A stretch of 64,000 bases of DNA. Source: Lutibacter sp. B1 (GTDB lineage Bacteria; Bacteroidota; Bacteroidia; Flavobacteriales; Flavobacteriaceae). Where the stretch lies: the NCBI RefSeq assembly GCF_012524075.1, contig NZ_JAAZUI010000002.1, positions 1-64,000 on the forward strand. The letters run 5' to 3'. The notes under the pieces were generated by a model that was given only the letters and a program-made list of their open reading frames with translations, was not told the origin of the DNA and did not search any database. Every line of letters starts with the position of its first letter. The first letter of the stretch is position 1. This document shows positions 8,401 through 20,540 of this stretch, one piece after another. Both the position numbers and the translations under genes were made by a program.

Positions 8401-9627
8401 AATAACCTTTTATCTAATGCTTTCAAGTATAGTAAAGAAAAAGGGGAAATACATGTATCTCTTACTTATGATGACGATTTTTTTAAAATTAAAGTTAAAG
8501 ATACTGGAGTTGGGATAAGTCCACAAGAATTAGAACATGTTTTTGAAAGGTACTATCAATCAAATTCTATTAAAAATAATAATGATGGAGTTGGAATTGG
8601 TTTAGCACTTTCTAAAGACCTCATAGAACTTCATAAGGGTAGTATTAATATTGATAGTCAACTCCTAAAAGGAAGTGAATTTATAGTAAGTATACCAAGA
8701 GATAAATCATTATTCAAAAATAATGATACCTACTACAAAGAGGATACACAAACAAACATTGATAAAGAGAGCGTATCTACTTTATATACTTGGGATCCTT
8801 CTTTAAAAATAACTTCATCAGAAAAAAAGGCATCAAATATTCATATTAATGAAAACCGAGAAGTTATTTTAGTAATTGATGACAATCCAGATATTCTTTC
8901 TTATTTAGAAGAATTACTCGAAGATAATTATGATCTTATTTATGCCAATGATGGAGAAAAAGGAGTTACTAAAGCTTTACAATATATACCTGATCTTATT
9001 ATTTCAGATATCATGATGCCAAAAATAAATGGAATCGAACTCTGTAATATTTTAAAAGAAAAAATGGAAACAACCCATATACCAATTATATTGCTTACGG
9101 CAAAAGGTAATATTGAAAGCATTAAAGTTGGATATGAAGAAGGTGCTGATGATTATATCGTGAAACCCTTCAGCAGTGAACTTTTACAAACTAGAATCAG
9201 GAATCTTTTAGATAGTAGAAAACAATTGAGAAAATATTTCTTGAAAGAAGAAGAAATTTCAACAGAACTTTCTAAAGAAAAATCCAAACTATTAGATCAG
9301 GAAAAGAAGTTTTTAAATAAATTGGAATTGATTATTTTAGAACATCTAAATCAAGAAAAAATGGATGTGTGGGGTATCTCCAAAAGCATGGGAATGAGTA
9401 GAACCTCTCTTTTTCGTAAAATAAAAGCAATTACAGGACTTAATATAAATCAATTTATAAGTAGAGTAAAATTGAATAAAGCAGCTGAACTAATTAAAGA
9501 AGGAAATTTTACAATTTCTCAAGCATCATATGAAGTAGGATTTAGTAATGTCAAGTATTTTAGGAAATTATTCAAAGAACAATTTGGAAAACTTCCTTCA
9601 GAGTTAATTAGAAAAAACAAACTTTAA
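5425..9627 (+). CDS. Hybrid two-component system regulator (HTCS)
   Basis: This 1400-residue one-protein signalling system has, in order: a hydrophobic export signal (about 29-45), Reg_prop propeller repeats with motifs such as LWIGT and GGLN (50-740), a Y_Y_Y domain (about 764-810), one membrane span (about 823-846), a histidine kinase with His882 in SFSHELKTP and ATP-binding motifs (DTGVGIS, GVGIGLALS), a receiver with Asp1195 in ISDIMMP, and a C-terminal AraC-type DNA-binding domain (about 1310-1400). HTCS proteins sense periplasmic oligosaccharides and activate the adjacent polysaccharide utilisation genes. The next gene starts 506 bp on, after C-rich direct repeats that may be its binding site. 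The start at 5425 adds about 28 unusual residues before the export signal, but no other in-frame ATG exists there. Confidence 0.95.
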   Translation: MLHIEQSEPFWRVISSTIFNRFDQIKNFLICLLFLLCLSIGYSQNSTSQPKPIEEELSFYLLDVENGLSNNAINSIEQDSLGFIWIGTPEGLNRYDGTQFKTYKKNNLIENSNISSNYIQQVKLIDEGKLFIATTDGVNIYNPKQETFEVLNQNNGLLNNDISCLAYGSNGELILGINYKGIQILDKEGKIKSYSYDSENLSSLSSNEIVSLIEQGDSILWVGTANKGLNKINYKNRTITRIPFGKNKTFPSSRINTLFTGRDGNLWIGSKNGIQVITTKGDTLKLEKSLIVGKGLSDDNVVCFEEDNSGQIWIGTRNGGLNIINKSDFLSQKSDLLVKWYLPRDDGTSIFNRTVSSLKMDWDGNMWIGTSTGLNFVNPRGEPIKLLRKNIAHTETLGHDRIGALAESFEGKIWIGTDGAGLDLFNPKTGKFKHYRHNLKIPYSLSNNYVISLYEDTKKRLWIGTYQGGLNKMDPNTGYCKHYLQGEIEQGSDVRVIFEDSYGEIWIGTNRGGLFKYIEKKDQFEFISSLGKIDIRGISEDRKGYLWMATYGDGILRYNYKNDEAIYYNAANTEGLKSNIIYCILSLPDGDILAGTRNEGLIRLNPKKNTILNFTENDGLSNNTVSSIVMENENSIWLGTFKGISNYNKQTNELYNLNTFNNIQQSEFNIGSALKSKSGILYFGGNKGLNIFNSKNLQSKKETYPIVFENLEVFNKKKNNSEINKKGILEQSILYEDYITLDHNQTFFSIDYVTLKYPFIKNTIYSYRLEGYHDHWINTNGAGKVNLTNIPPGDYTLNVKAKFGSGDEVTKQLLITITPPFWKTPLAYLCYLLLLLVCIWGIMKYYAERIKLLNSILFEKKQRHLEHEFNEERIRFFTSFSHELKTPLTLILAPLEDLIAEVKSIKHKDKLKLIHKNANILLQSINQLLEFRKSNLGLSKLNIDKHNLSICLKQWVDNYYFLAKKRHILLTYSCSEENFVAWFDIEKLHIVVNNLLSNAFKYSKEKGEIHVSLTYDDDFFKIKVKDTGVGISPQELEHVFERYYQSNSIKNNNDGVGIGLALSKDLIELHKGSINIDSQLLKGSEFIVSIPRDKSLFKNNDTYYKEDTQTNIDKESVSTLYTWDPSLKITSSEKKASNIHINENREVILVIDDNPDILSYLEELLEDNYDLIYANDGEKGVTKALQYIPDLIISDIMMPKINGIELCNILKEKMETTHIPIILLTAKGNIESIKVGYEEGADDYIVKPFSSELLQTRIRNLLDSRKQLRKYFLKEEEISTELSKEKSKLLDQEKKFLNKLELIILEHLNQEKMDVWGISKSMGMSRTSLFRKIKAITGLNINQFISRVKLNKAAELIKEGNFTISQASYEVGFSNVKYFRKLFKEQFGKLPSELIRKNKL

Positions 9628-13247
<3,620 letters not shown>

Positions 13248-13495
13248 GTTATATTAAACTATGAAAAAATATAATTTTTCACCATTAACACAAGAACTCT
13301 CAAACAAGTAATCAATTTTTAATATTCTAAAAAAACTCTTGTTTAATAAATGTATTATATACATATCTAATAAAATAATTTTAGTAATTCAATTTAACCA
13401 AATAAAAAAATATTATTTAAGCTTATGATATAAAAAAACTGAAACTCTGAAACTTCCCTTATAAAAGACATAAACTTTTTAAAATAAGGTGAATA

Positions 13496-13503
13496 TACTT
13501 TTG
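13496..13503 (+). promoter_or_regulatory. Possible -7 element before susC
   Basis: TACTTTTG fits TAnnTTTG and lies 23 bp before the susC ATG. No TTTG is found at the -33 position, which would suit an activator-dependent promoter but also lowers certainty. The rest of the 279-bp GH2-susC gap shows nothing clear. Confidence 0.35.
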
Positions 13504-13526
13504 AATAATACAAAATATAATCAAAT

Positions 13527-16500
13527 ATGAAAAACTATATTACATTAAAGAAATTACATTTTTATGATTTAGAATTTGATTTAAAAAATAAACTTACAAT
13601 ACTTTTTTTATTAATTTCTTTATTTCAAATTCATGCAAACCCATCTAATGTTACTGAATACACAAAAAAATCACAACAGCAAACTATAAATGGTTTAGTT
13701 ACAGACGACCAAGGAAATCCCTTACCTAGCGCTAGTGTTGTAGTTAAAGGAACCACAAATGGTACTACAACAGATTTTGATGGTAAATTTACCATAACTG
13801 TTAATGACAATGATACAACTTTAATAATATCTTATTTAGGTTTTCAAACTTTAGAGGTATCTATTGAAGGAAAAAATAATCTAAATATCATTTTAAAACC
13901 AAGTGCAGAGAGCTTAGAAGAGGTTGTTGTTGTAGGTTATGGAACTCAAAAAAAGGTAAATTTAACTGGTGCAATTGGTACAGTAAATTCAGAAACATTT
14001 GAATCAAGACCTGTTCAAAATGCTACACAAATGCTACAGGGTGTTGTTGGAGGATTAAATATTTCTTCTACTGGTGGAAGTTTAGAAAATAAACCTTCTA
14101 TAAATATAAGAGGAATCGCAACAATAGGCGATGGTTCAACTGGTAACCCATTAATTTTAATTGATGGAATGGAAGGAGATATTAATTCAATCAATCCACA
14201 AGACATTGAAAACATATCTGTACTTAAAGATGCTGCTGCATCTTCTATTTATGGATCACGTGCACCTTTTGGAGTAATATTAATCACTACAAAAAAAGGA
14301 AAAATGGGTAAGGTTTCTGTAAACTATAGCAGTAGCTTTAGAGTTGCTTCGCCTATAACTGTTCCTAATATGATGGACTCTTACACTTTTGCAACATTTT
14401 TTAATGACGCCAATATTAATGGTGGAAAAAGTCCATTTTTTAGTGATGAGCGTTTACAGTCTATTTTAAATTATCAAAATGGTGTAACTAAAGATCAAAT
14501 AATTCAAAATCCCAATAACCCACAACTTTGGGCAGACGGTTATGCCTATGGACAAGCCAATAACGACTGGTATGATATAATTTATAGAAATAGCACTTTT
14601 TCTCAAGAACATAACTTAAATATACAAGGTGGATCAGATAAAGTTAGTTATTATATATCCGGTAATTATCTTGACCAAGATGGCTTAATGAAATTCAACA
14701 GAGATGAATTTAATAGATATACTACAACAACAAAAATAAATGCTAAAATTACAGATTGGGCATCAGTTAACGTATCTAATCGATTTATCCGAGAAGATTA
14801 TGAACGCCCTTCAAAGCTTAGTAGTGGGCTTTATAATGATTTAGCGAGACAAGGATGGCCTACATTACCTCTATACGATCCTAATGGATATTTATACTCA
14901 TCTCCTTCTCCTGCGCTAGGTCTTCGTGATGGTGGACGTGATAAAACTCAAACAGATTGGAATTATCAACAAGCTCAATTAGTTTTAAAACCACTAGAGG
15001 GTTGGGAGATTTTTGGAGAATTTAATTATAGTACAAAAAATGTTTTTCGCCATTGGGATTCTTTGCAAACGTTTAACCATGATGTTGATGGTAATCCTTA
15101 TTTATATGCAACGGGATCAAATGTACATGAAGAAGCTTATAAAGAAAATTATTATAATACTAATATTTACTCAAATTATAGTTTTTCTTTAAATGAAAAA
15201 CATAATTTTAAAGTTACTGCAGGATTTCAATCTGAAAAAAATAAGAATAGAAATGTTTCGGCAGAAAGAGATGGTGTAATTATTCCTACTTCTCCTGTTT
15301 TAGATTTAACATCAGGAACTGATAGCAGTGGAGAAACTGTTGCTCCAACTGTTTCAGGTTATTATAACAACTGGGCTACAGAAGGCTTTTTTGGTCGCTT
15401 GAATTACAACTATATGGAACGATACCTTTTTGAAGCCAATATACGCCATGATGGTACATCAAGATTCCGTGATAATAAAAGATGGAAAACGTTCCCTTCC
15501 TTTTCAGCTGGTTGGAACATAGCTAAAGAACCTTTCTGGGAATCAATAACAAATGATATAGAAACATTTAAACTAAGAGGATCTTGGGGTGAACTAGGAA
15601 ATCAAAATACGGAAAACTGGTACCCTACTTATGTTACAATGCCTGTAGGTACTGCAAATGGTAATTGGTTAGTTAACGGACAAAACCCAAATACAAGTAA
15701 TGCTCCTGGTTTAGTAAGTGAAACTTTGGGATGGGAAATTGTTCAAAGTTGGAACATAGGTTTAGACGTAAGTGCTTTTGATAATCGTCTAACTTCTTCT
15801 TTTGATTATTTTAATAGAAAAACGTTAGATATGGTAGGTCCGGCACCTGAACTACCAGCATTACTAGGTACTTCAGTACCTAAAACAAATAATACCGACT
15901 TAAAAACGTATGGTTTTGAGTTTAATTTATCATGGAAAGATCGATTAGATAACGGCTTGGGTTACCAAGTACAATTAACTGTTTCAGATTCAAAAACAAA
16001 AATCACTAAATATCCTAATGAAACAAATTCGTTTGATTATTATCGACAAGGACAAATGATGGGTGAAATTTGGGGTTATGAAACTAAAGGAATTGCAAAA
16101 TCGGATGAAGAAATGGAAAATCATTTAGCAACTTTACCAAATGGAGGACAAAATGCATTGGGAAGCCAATGGGCTGCCGGTGATATAATGTATACAGACT
16201 TGAATGGCGATGGCAAAATTGATTCTGGTTCTTGGACAAAAGATGATCCGGGAGATAGAAAGGTAATTGGTAACAACACACCAAGGTTTCCATTCTCATT
16301 TACATTAAGTGCTGATTATAAAGGGTTTGATGTAAGAGGTTTTTTTCAAGGTATCATGAAACGTGATTACTGGCAAGGTAGTTATTATTTTTGGGGAGCT
16401 TATGATTGGGGCATATGGTGGTCAACAGGTTTTAATGAACATAAAGATTACTATAGAGCTAATGAAGATCATCCTTTAGGGCAAAATTTAGACTCATATT

Positions 16501-16793
16501 ACCCTCGCCCATTATTTAGTGGTAAAAATCATCAAACTCAAACGCGTTATTTACAAGATGCATCTTATATTAGGTTTAAAAACTTACAAATAGGTTATAC
16601 TTTACCTAATCATATTACCGAAAAAATGGGGATAAATAAATTAAGATTTTATGTATCAGGAGAAAACCTTTGGACATCTACTAATTTGTCTAGTATTTTT
16701 GATCCGGAAACCATCGATGATGGATATGAAAGTAATGGGAATGCCTACCCTTTATCAAAAACCTTTTCTTTTGGTTTAAACTTAAATTTTTAA
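13527..16793 (+). CDS. susC: SusC-like TonB-dependent outer-membrane transporter
   Basis: A 1088-residue protein with an N-terminal signal (hydrophobic 27-38), a carboxypeptidase-regulatory-like domain (about 52-125; NGLVTDDQGNPLPSASVVVKG), the SusC hallmark EEVVVVGYGTQKK, a plug domain (about 135-250; GNPLILIDGMEGD, VLKDAAASSIYGSRAPFGVI) and a long 22-strand barrel ending in an aromatic residue (LNLNF). It imports oligosaccharides across the outer membrane using TonB energy. Three bases separate its stop from the first ATG of susD, the usual tight pairing. The substrate is inferred from neighbours, not from the sequence. HTCS control is likely. Confidence 0.96.
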   Translation: MKNYITLKKLHFYDLEFDLKNKLTILFLLISLFQIHANPSNVTEYTKKSQQQTINGLVTDDQGNPLPSASVVVKGTTNGTTTDFDGKFTITVNDNDTTLIISYLGFQTLEVSIEGKNNLNIILKPSAESLEEVVVVGYGTQKKVNLTGAIGTVNSETFESRPVQNATQMLQGVVGGLNISSTGGSLENKPSINIRGIATIGDGSTGNPLILIDGMEGDINSINPQDIENISVLKDAAASSIYGSRAPFGVILITTKKGKMGKVSVNYSSSFRVASPITVPNMMDSYTFATFFNDANINGGKSPFFSDERLQSILNYQNGVTKDQIIQNPNNPQLWADGYAYGQANNDWYDIIYRNSTFSQEHNLNIQGGSDKVSYYISGNYLDQDGLMKFNRDEFNRYTTTTKINAKITDWASVNVSNRFIREDYERPSKLSSGLYNDLARQGWPTLPLYDPNGYLYSSPSPALGLRDGGRDKTQTDWNYQQAQLVLKPLEGWEIFGEFNYSTKNVFRHWDSLQTFNHDVDGNPYLYATGSNVHEEAYKENYYNTNIYSNYSFSLNEKHNFKVTAGFQSEKNKNRNVSAERDGVIIPTSPVLDLTSGTDSSGETVAPTVSGYYNNWATEGFFGRLNYNYMERYLFEANIRHDGTSRFRDNKRWKTFPSFSAGWNIAKEPFWESITNDIETFKLRGSWGELGNQNTENWYPTYVTMPVGTANGNWLVNGQNPNTSNAPGLVSETLGWEIVQSWNIGLDVSAFDNRLTSSFDYFNRKTLDMVGPAPELPALLGTSVPKTNNTDLKTYGFEFNLSWKDRLDNGLGYQVQLTVSDSKTKITKYPNETNSFDYYRQGQMMGEIWGYETKGIAKSDEEMENHLATLPNGGQNALGSQWAAGDIMYTDLNGDGKIDSGSWTKDDPGDRKVIGNNTPRFPFSFTLSADYKGFDVRGFFQGIMKRDYWQGSYYFWGAYDWGIWWSTGFNEHKDYYRANEDHPLGQNLDSYYPRPLFSGKNHQTQTRYLQDASYIRFKNLQIGYTLPNHITEKMGINKLRFYVSGENLWTSTNLSSIFDPETIDDGYESNGNAYPLSKTFSFGLNLNF

Positions 16794-16805
16794 AATATGT
16801 ATAAA

Positions 16806-18788
16806 ATGAAATATTATAAATTAATTTTTACGCTATCATTTATAGGCTTTTTAGTTAGCTGTAGTGATGATTTTTTAGAGATACAACCTGAATCAGATAT
16901 TATACCTGAAGATTATTTAAAAGAAGAATCTCAACTTGCTGCCTATGCCATAGAAATGTATGAATTACTTCCTTCTCATGGACGAACTTCTAATGGAGAC
17001 TGGAACTTTGGAATTTTTGGAATAGATGCCGATACTGATAATATGGCGGATATGACTTATAATGATAAATATGTACCGGGACAATGGAAAGTACCTCAAA
17101 CCGGAGGTGTTTGGGATTTTAATAACATCCGAAGATGTAATTATTTTCTTGCTAATGTAGTTCCTCAATATGAAAATGGTGAAATATCTGGAAATACATC
17201 TCAAATAGAGCACTACATTGGAGAGATGTACTTTTTTAGAGCATGGGAATATTTTTATAAATTGAAAGTTTTAGGTGACACCCCTATAATTACAACTCCA
17301 ATTGCAGATGATAAAGAGGAACTGACTAATGCAAGCAAGAGAGCTCCTAGAACAGATGTTGCACGTTTTATTATATCAGATCTTGATGCTGCTATAGATT
17401 TAATGTCCTATGGTTCTAAAAATAGGTTATCTAGAGATTGTGCAATATTATTAAAATCACGAGTAGCACTATACGAAGCAACTTGGCTTAAATATTTTAA
17501 AAATACTGCTTTTGTTCCTAATGGACCAGGATGGCCAGGAAAAGATAAAGATTACAATCAAAATTATGAATATCCTTCAGGTGATATAGATGCTGAAATT
17601 AATTGGCTATTTGGCCAAGCTATGGATGCTTCTAAACAAGTAGCAGATTCGTATCCATTAACTGTTAACAACGGTATCCTTCAACAATCAACTTCAGATC
17701 CTCAAAACCCATATTTTGATATGTTTAGTGATGTAAATTTGGATGGTTATAAGGAAGTTCTTTTATGGAGAGATTATGATAAAGGCTTAGGAATAACACA
17801 CAACGTACCTGTTTATGCGCAGTTAGGTAATAGCGGAGTGGGACTAACCAAAGGAATGGTTGACTCATTTTTAATGGCTGATGGTTTACCAATATATGCA
17901 AATAATTCTGGCTACCAAGGAGATGATTATATTTCTGATGTTAGAGTGAATCGAGATGGACGTTTGTGGCTTTTCCTTAAAGAACCTGGTCAAATAAACA
18001 TCTTATATGAATCTAGTGAAGGTGATCATGGAACACCTGTAGAACCATATCCAGATATTACAAACTCTTCATCAGAAAAAGGATATTCTACCGGTTACAC
18101 CATAAGAAAAGGTTTAAATTATGATCAAGCTCAAACCGGTAATGGTGGAGGTTCTACAGCCAGCATAGTATTTAGAGCAACTGAAGCATACCTTAATTAC
18201 ATTGAAGCTTGTTACGAAAAAAATGGTTCTCTAGATGGTACTGCTATTCAATACTGGCAAGAAATTCGTAACAGAGCTAATGTTAACCCGGATTTTCAAA
18301 CTACAATTGCAGCAACCGATATGCAAGAAGAAGCAAAAGGAGATTGGGGTGCTTACTCTGCAGGACAACTTATCGATCCTACTTTATATAATATACGTAG
18401 AGAACGTAGAACAGAGTTAATGGCAGAAGGTTTTAGAGAAATGGATTTAAAACGCTGGAGAGCTATGGATCAGCTTATTGACAATCGATACCATATTGAA
18501 GGATTTAAACTTTGGGGACCAATGCAAGAATGGTACACTAATTTAAATTACGAAAATGCATCAGCTAATGTTTCTTCTCCTTCTCGTAGTGACTATTTAA
18601 GACCTTATGAAAAAACAGGAAACGAACTTGTTTATGACGGTTATAGTTGGAATATGGCACATTACCTACAACCTATTGCAATTCAGCATTTTCTAATAAC
18701 ATCTGAAGGTAATGATGTTGAAAGCTCGCCAATATATCAAAATCCTGGATGGCCAAAAACAGCTAATATGCCTCCTACTGATTTATAA
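16806..18788 (+). CDS. susD: SusD-like surface glycan-binding lipoprotein
   Basis: About 660 residues, SPII signal with lipobox FLVSC followed by SDD, an acidic surface-export signature. The ATG at 16806 places a normal Lys-rich signal at the N-terminus; an ATG at 16797 would add three residues. The RagB/SusD fold is supported by the N-terminal FLEIQPES motif, helical repeats with RAWEYFYKLKVLGDTPII and LLKSRVALYEATW, and the C-terminal RRERRTELMAEGFREMDLKRWRAM block. SusD caps SusC like a lid and delivers oligosaccharides. It directly follows susC and precedes a PKD binding protein. Confidence 0.95.
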   Translation: MKYYKLIFTLSFIGFLVSCSDDFLEIQPESDIIPEDYLKEESQLAAYAIEMYELLPSHGRTSNGDWNFGIFGIDADTDNMADMTYNDKYVPGQWKVPQTGGVWDFNNIRRCNYFLANVVPQYENGEISGNTSQIEHYIGEMYFFRAWEYFYKLKVLGDTPIITTPIADDKEELTNASKRAPRTDVARFIISDLDAAIDLMSYGSKNRLSRDCAILLKSRVALYEATWLKYFKNTAFVPNGPGWPGKDKDYNQNYEYPSGDIDAEINWLFGQAMDASKQVADSYPLTVNNGILQQSTSDPQNPYFDMFSDVNLDGYKEVLLWRDYDKGLGITHNVPVYAQLGNSGVGLTKGMVDSFLMADGLPIYANNSGYQGDDYISDVRVNRDGRLWLFLKEPGQINILYESSEGDHGTPVEPYPDITNSSSEKGYSTGYTIRKGLNYDQAQTGNGGGSTASIVFRATEAYLNYIEACYEKNGSLDGTAIQYWQEIRNRANVNPDFQTTIAATDMQEEAKGDWGAYSAGQLIDPTLYNIRRERRTELMAEGFREMDLKRWRAMDQLIDNRYHIEGFKLWGPMQEWYTNLNYENASANVSSPSRSDYLRPYEKTGNELVYDGYSWNMAHYLQPIAIQHFLITSEGNDVESSPIYQNPGWPKTANMPPTDL

Positions 18789-18825
18789 ATAGCGTATTTT
18801 TTGAATCATTTAAAATAAAATAAAA

Positions 18826-20316
18826 ATGAAAAACCATAAAAAATATTTTCAAAGTCTGATAGTGGTAACATTACTGCTAACACTCTTTTATTCTTGTGAT
18901 GATGATGATGATCCAGTAAATGTAGTTAACCCAACAGCTCAATTTACTTTTGAAATAAGTGATGAAGATCCTTTTACTGTAAAATTTACCAGTACTATCA
19001 CTGATCGTGATTCTTGGAATTGGGATTTTGGTGATGGAGAGACTGCAACAATTGCACATCCTACACACACCTATGCCGAGGAAGGCGAATATATTGTAAC
19101 CTTAACCGCAATTGGTGAACCAGGTTCTACACCTGCAGTAGTTGAACAAGGCATCATTATTAAGCTATACGATCCAACAGCTAATTTTACTTATTTAGCA
19201 AGTACTACTAATCCGTTGGAAATAAAATTTAATACGACAGCAACTTACGCAAAATCTTTTGTATGGGATTTTGGAGATGGTAATGGATCTACTGAAAAAA
19301 ATCCAACTCATTTATATGATGAAGCAGGAGACTACACAATTACATTAACAGCATCGGGATTTGATGGCACAACGCCTGCGGTGGTAACGCAAAAAGTAAC
19401 TGTAGGAGTAGTACTAGCCAAATTAGTAGGTACGGTCATTGGTCACGAAAGCTCTTGGAATGATAATCCTGAAACTTATGTAACCGCTGCATTTGATGGA
19501 AATATGGCTACATTTGTTGATGGAGCAGATGCTATAGGATTTGTTGGTTATGATTTCGGAAAAGAAGTTAAACTTACTCTTGTTAAATATGCTCCAAGAG
19601 AAAATTATGCATCAAGATTAGTTGGTGGTGAAATTCGTGGGTCAAATGATGAAACAATTCTTACAGATCCCGCTGCAGCTACGTTCGAAACACTTTACAC
19701 TATTACTGAGGAACCAGTTGTTGGAGAATTAACCGAAGCAGCAATAATAGCAGAAGGAACTTACAGGTTTATTTACTTTTATTCAACTGACTACTGTAAT
19801 ATTGCCGAGTTAGAATTCTATGGAGAAAAAGGAGGTGAATTTGTTGCAGTGGATGTAGAGAATGGAGATTTTTCACTTCCCGCAGACGGGAAACTCCAAA
19901 ACTGGAGCAATGTACCTGGATGGAATAGTGATACACAAGCAACTGACTCAGGAGTGGAAGAAGGTGACGCTGGTTGGAACGCTTTTAGAATGAGTAGCGA
20001 CCCTTCTGTATATAACCTTACACAACATGTAATTGCTGCTGAAGAAGAATTTAAAGTTAATGTAGAAGCTTGGGATGGTTGGAACTGCTCTCAAATTATC
20101 ATTACACTCTATTATGATACTGGAGATGGAGTTAGAAATACGCTGGGAACCCAAACATTCGATCTTGTTCCAGATGAAAAGCCCACTTTTGAATTAATCA
20201 CCGCTGCTACAGCAGAATCAGTTGGTGCGAATATTGGAATTATGATAGATAACGTGTCTACTGATGGAGGTGATGGTTGGCTTGCATTTGACAATGTTCA
20301 ATTGTTTGTGAGATAA
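18826..20316 (+). CDS. PKD-domain surface glycan-binding lipoprotein (SusE/F position)
   Basis: A 496-residue lipoprotein with Cys24 followed by five aspartates, a strong surface-export signal. Two PKD domains (about 33-107 and 118-195) carry WDFGDG and HTYAEEGEYIVTLTA-type motifs. Next comes a region (about 198-335) resembling a discoidin/F5-8C or CBM32-like carbohydrate-binding module (SSWNDNPETYVTAAFDGN, YDFGKEVKLTLVKYAPR). The last 160 residues form an unrecognised beta-rich domain. It sits 37 bp after susD, where PULs encode surface glycan-binding proteins, so it probably captures the polysaccharide for SusCD. No SusE or SusF homology is evident. A strong terminator follows it. Confidence 0.82.
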   Translation: MKNHKKYFQSLIVVTLLLTLFYSCDDDDDPVNVVNPTAQFTFEISDEDPFTVKFTSTITDRDSWNWDFGDGETATIAHPTHTYAEEGEYIVTLTAIGEPGSTPAVVEQGIIIKLYDPTANFTYLASTTNPLEIKFNTTATYAKSFVWDFGDGNGSTEKNPTHLYDEAGDYTITLTASGFDGTTPAVVTQKVTVGVVLAKLVGTVIGHESSWNDNPETYVTAAFDGNMATFVDGADAIGFVGYDFGKEVKLTLVKYAPRENYASRLVGGEIRGSNDETILTDPAAATFETLYTITEEPVVGELTEAAIIAEGTYRFIYFYSTDYCNIAELEFYGEKGGEFVAVDVENGDFSLPADGKLQNWSNVPGWNSDTQATDSGVEEGDAGWNAFRMSSDPSVYNLTQHVIAAEEEFKVNVEAWDGWNCSQIIITLYYDTGDGVRNTLGTQTFDLVPDEKPTFELITAATAESVGANIGIMIDNVSTDGGDGWLAFDNVQLFVR

Positions 20317-20358
20317 TTTAAAATATTGAATGAGTCAAACTTTATTTAGTTAAAAAGT

Positions 20359-20390
20359 CTCCGGAATAATATGTATTCTGGAGGTTTTTT
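20359..20390 (+). terminator. Rho-independent terminator after susC-susD-SGBP
   Basis: A 9-bp stem (CTCCGGAAT at 20359-20367 with ATTCTGGAG at 20375-20383, one G-T pair), a 7-nt loop, then GTTTTTT. It is GC-richer than its surroundings and ends 43-74 bp after the SGBP stop. It probably limits read-through from the highly expressed binding genes into the enzyme genes. Confidence 0.85.
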
Positions 20391-20481
20391 ACTAAAATTT
20401 TAACAACCAAAATAAAGATTTGGGCAGCTGATATTAATTATAATGAACTATGAAGAAAGAAATTAACGAATTTATGGATAC

Positions 20482-20510
20482 TAAAATATCTCAAATAATG
20501 TGATATTTTA
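20482..20510 (+). repeat. Inverted repeat before the GH128-like gene
   Basis: TAAAATATC (20482-20490) and GATATTTTA (20502-20510) form a perfect 9-bp inverted repeat around an 11-nt loop, 31 bp before the start codon. It could be a leader hairpin or an operator. No T-run follows, so it is not a terminator. Confidence 0.45.
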
Positions 20511-20540
20511 AACATTACACATAACTAAAACTAAAATGAA

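Noticed and set aside
14777-14787. TAATCGATTTA inside susC, resembling the LacI operator core
   Set aside because: Only the central part matches, it is deep in a coding region with no promoter, and the flanking GCG/CGC arms are missing.
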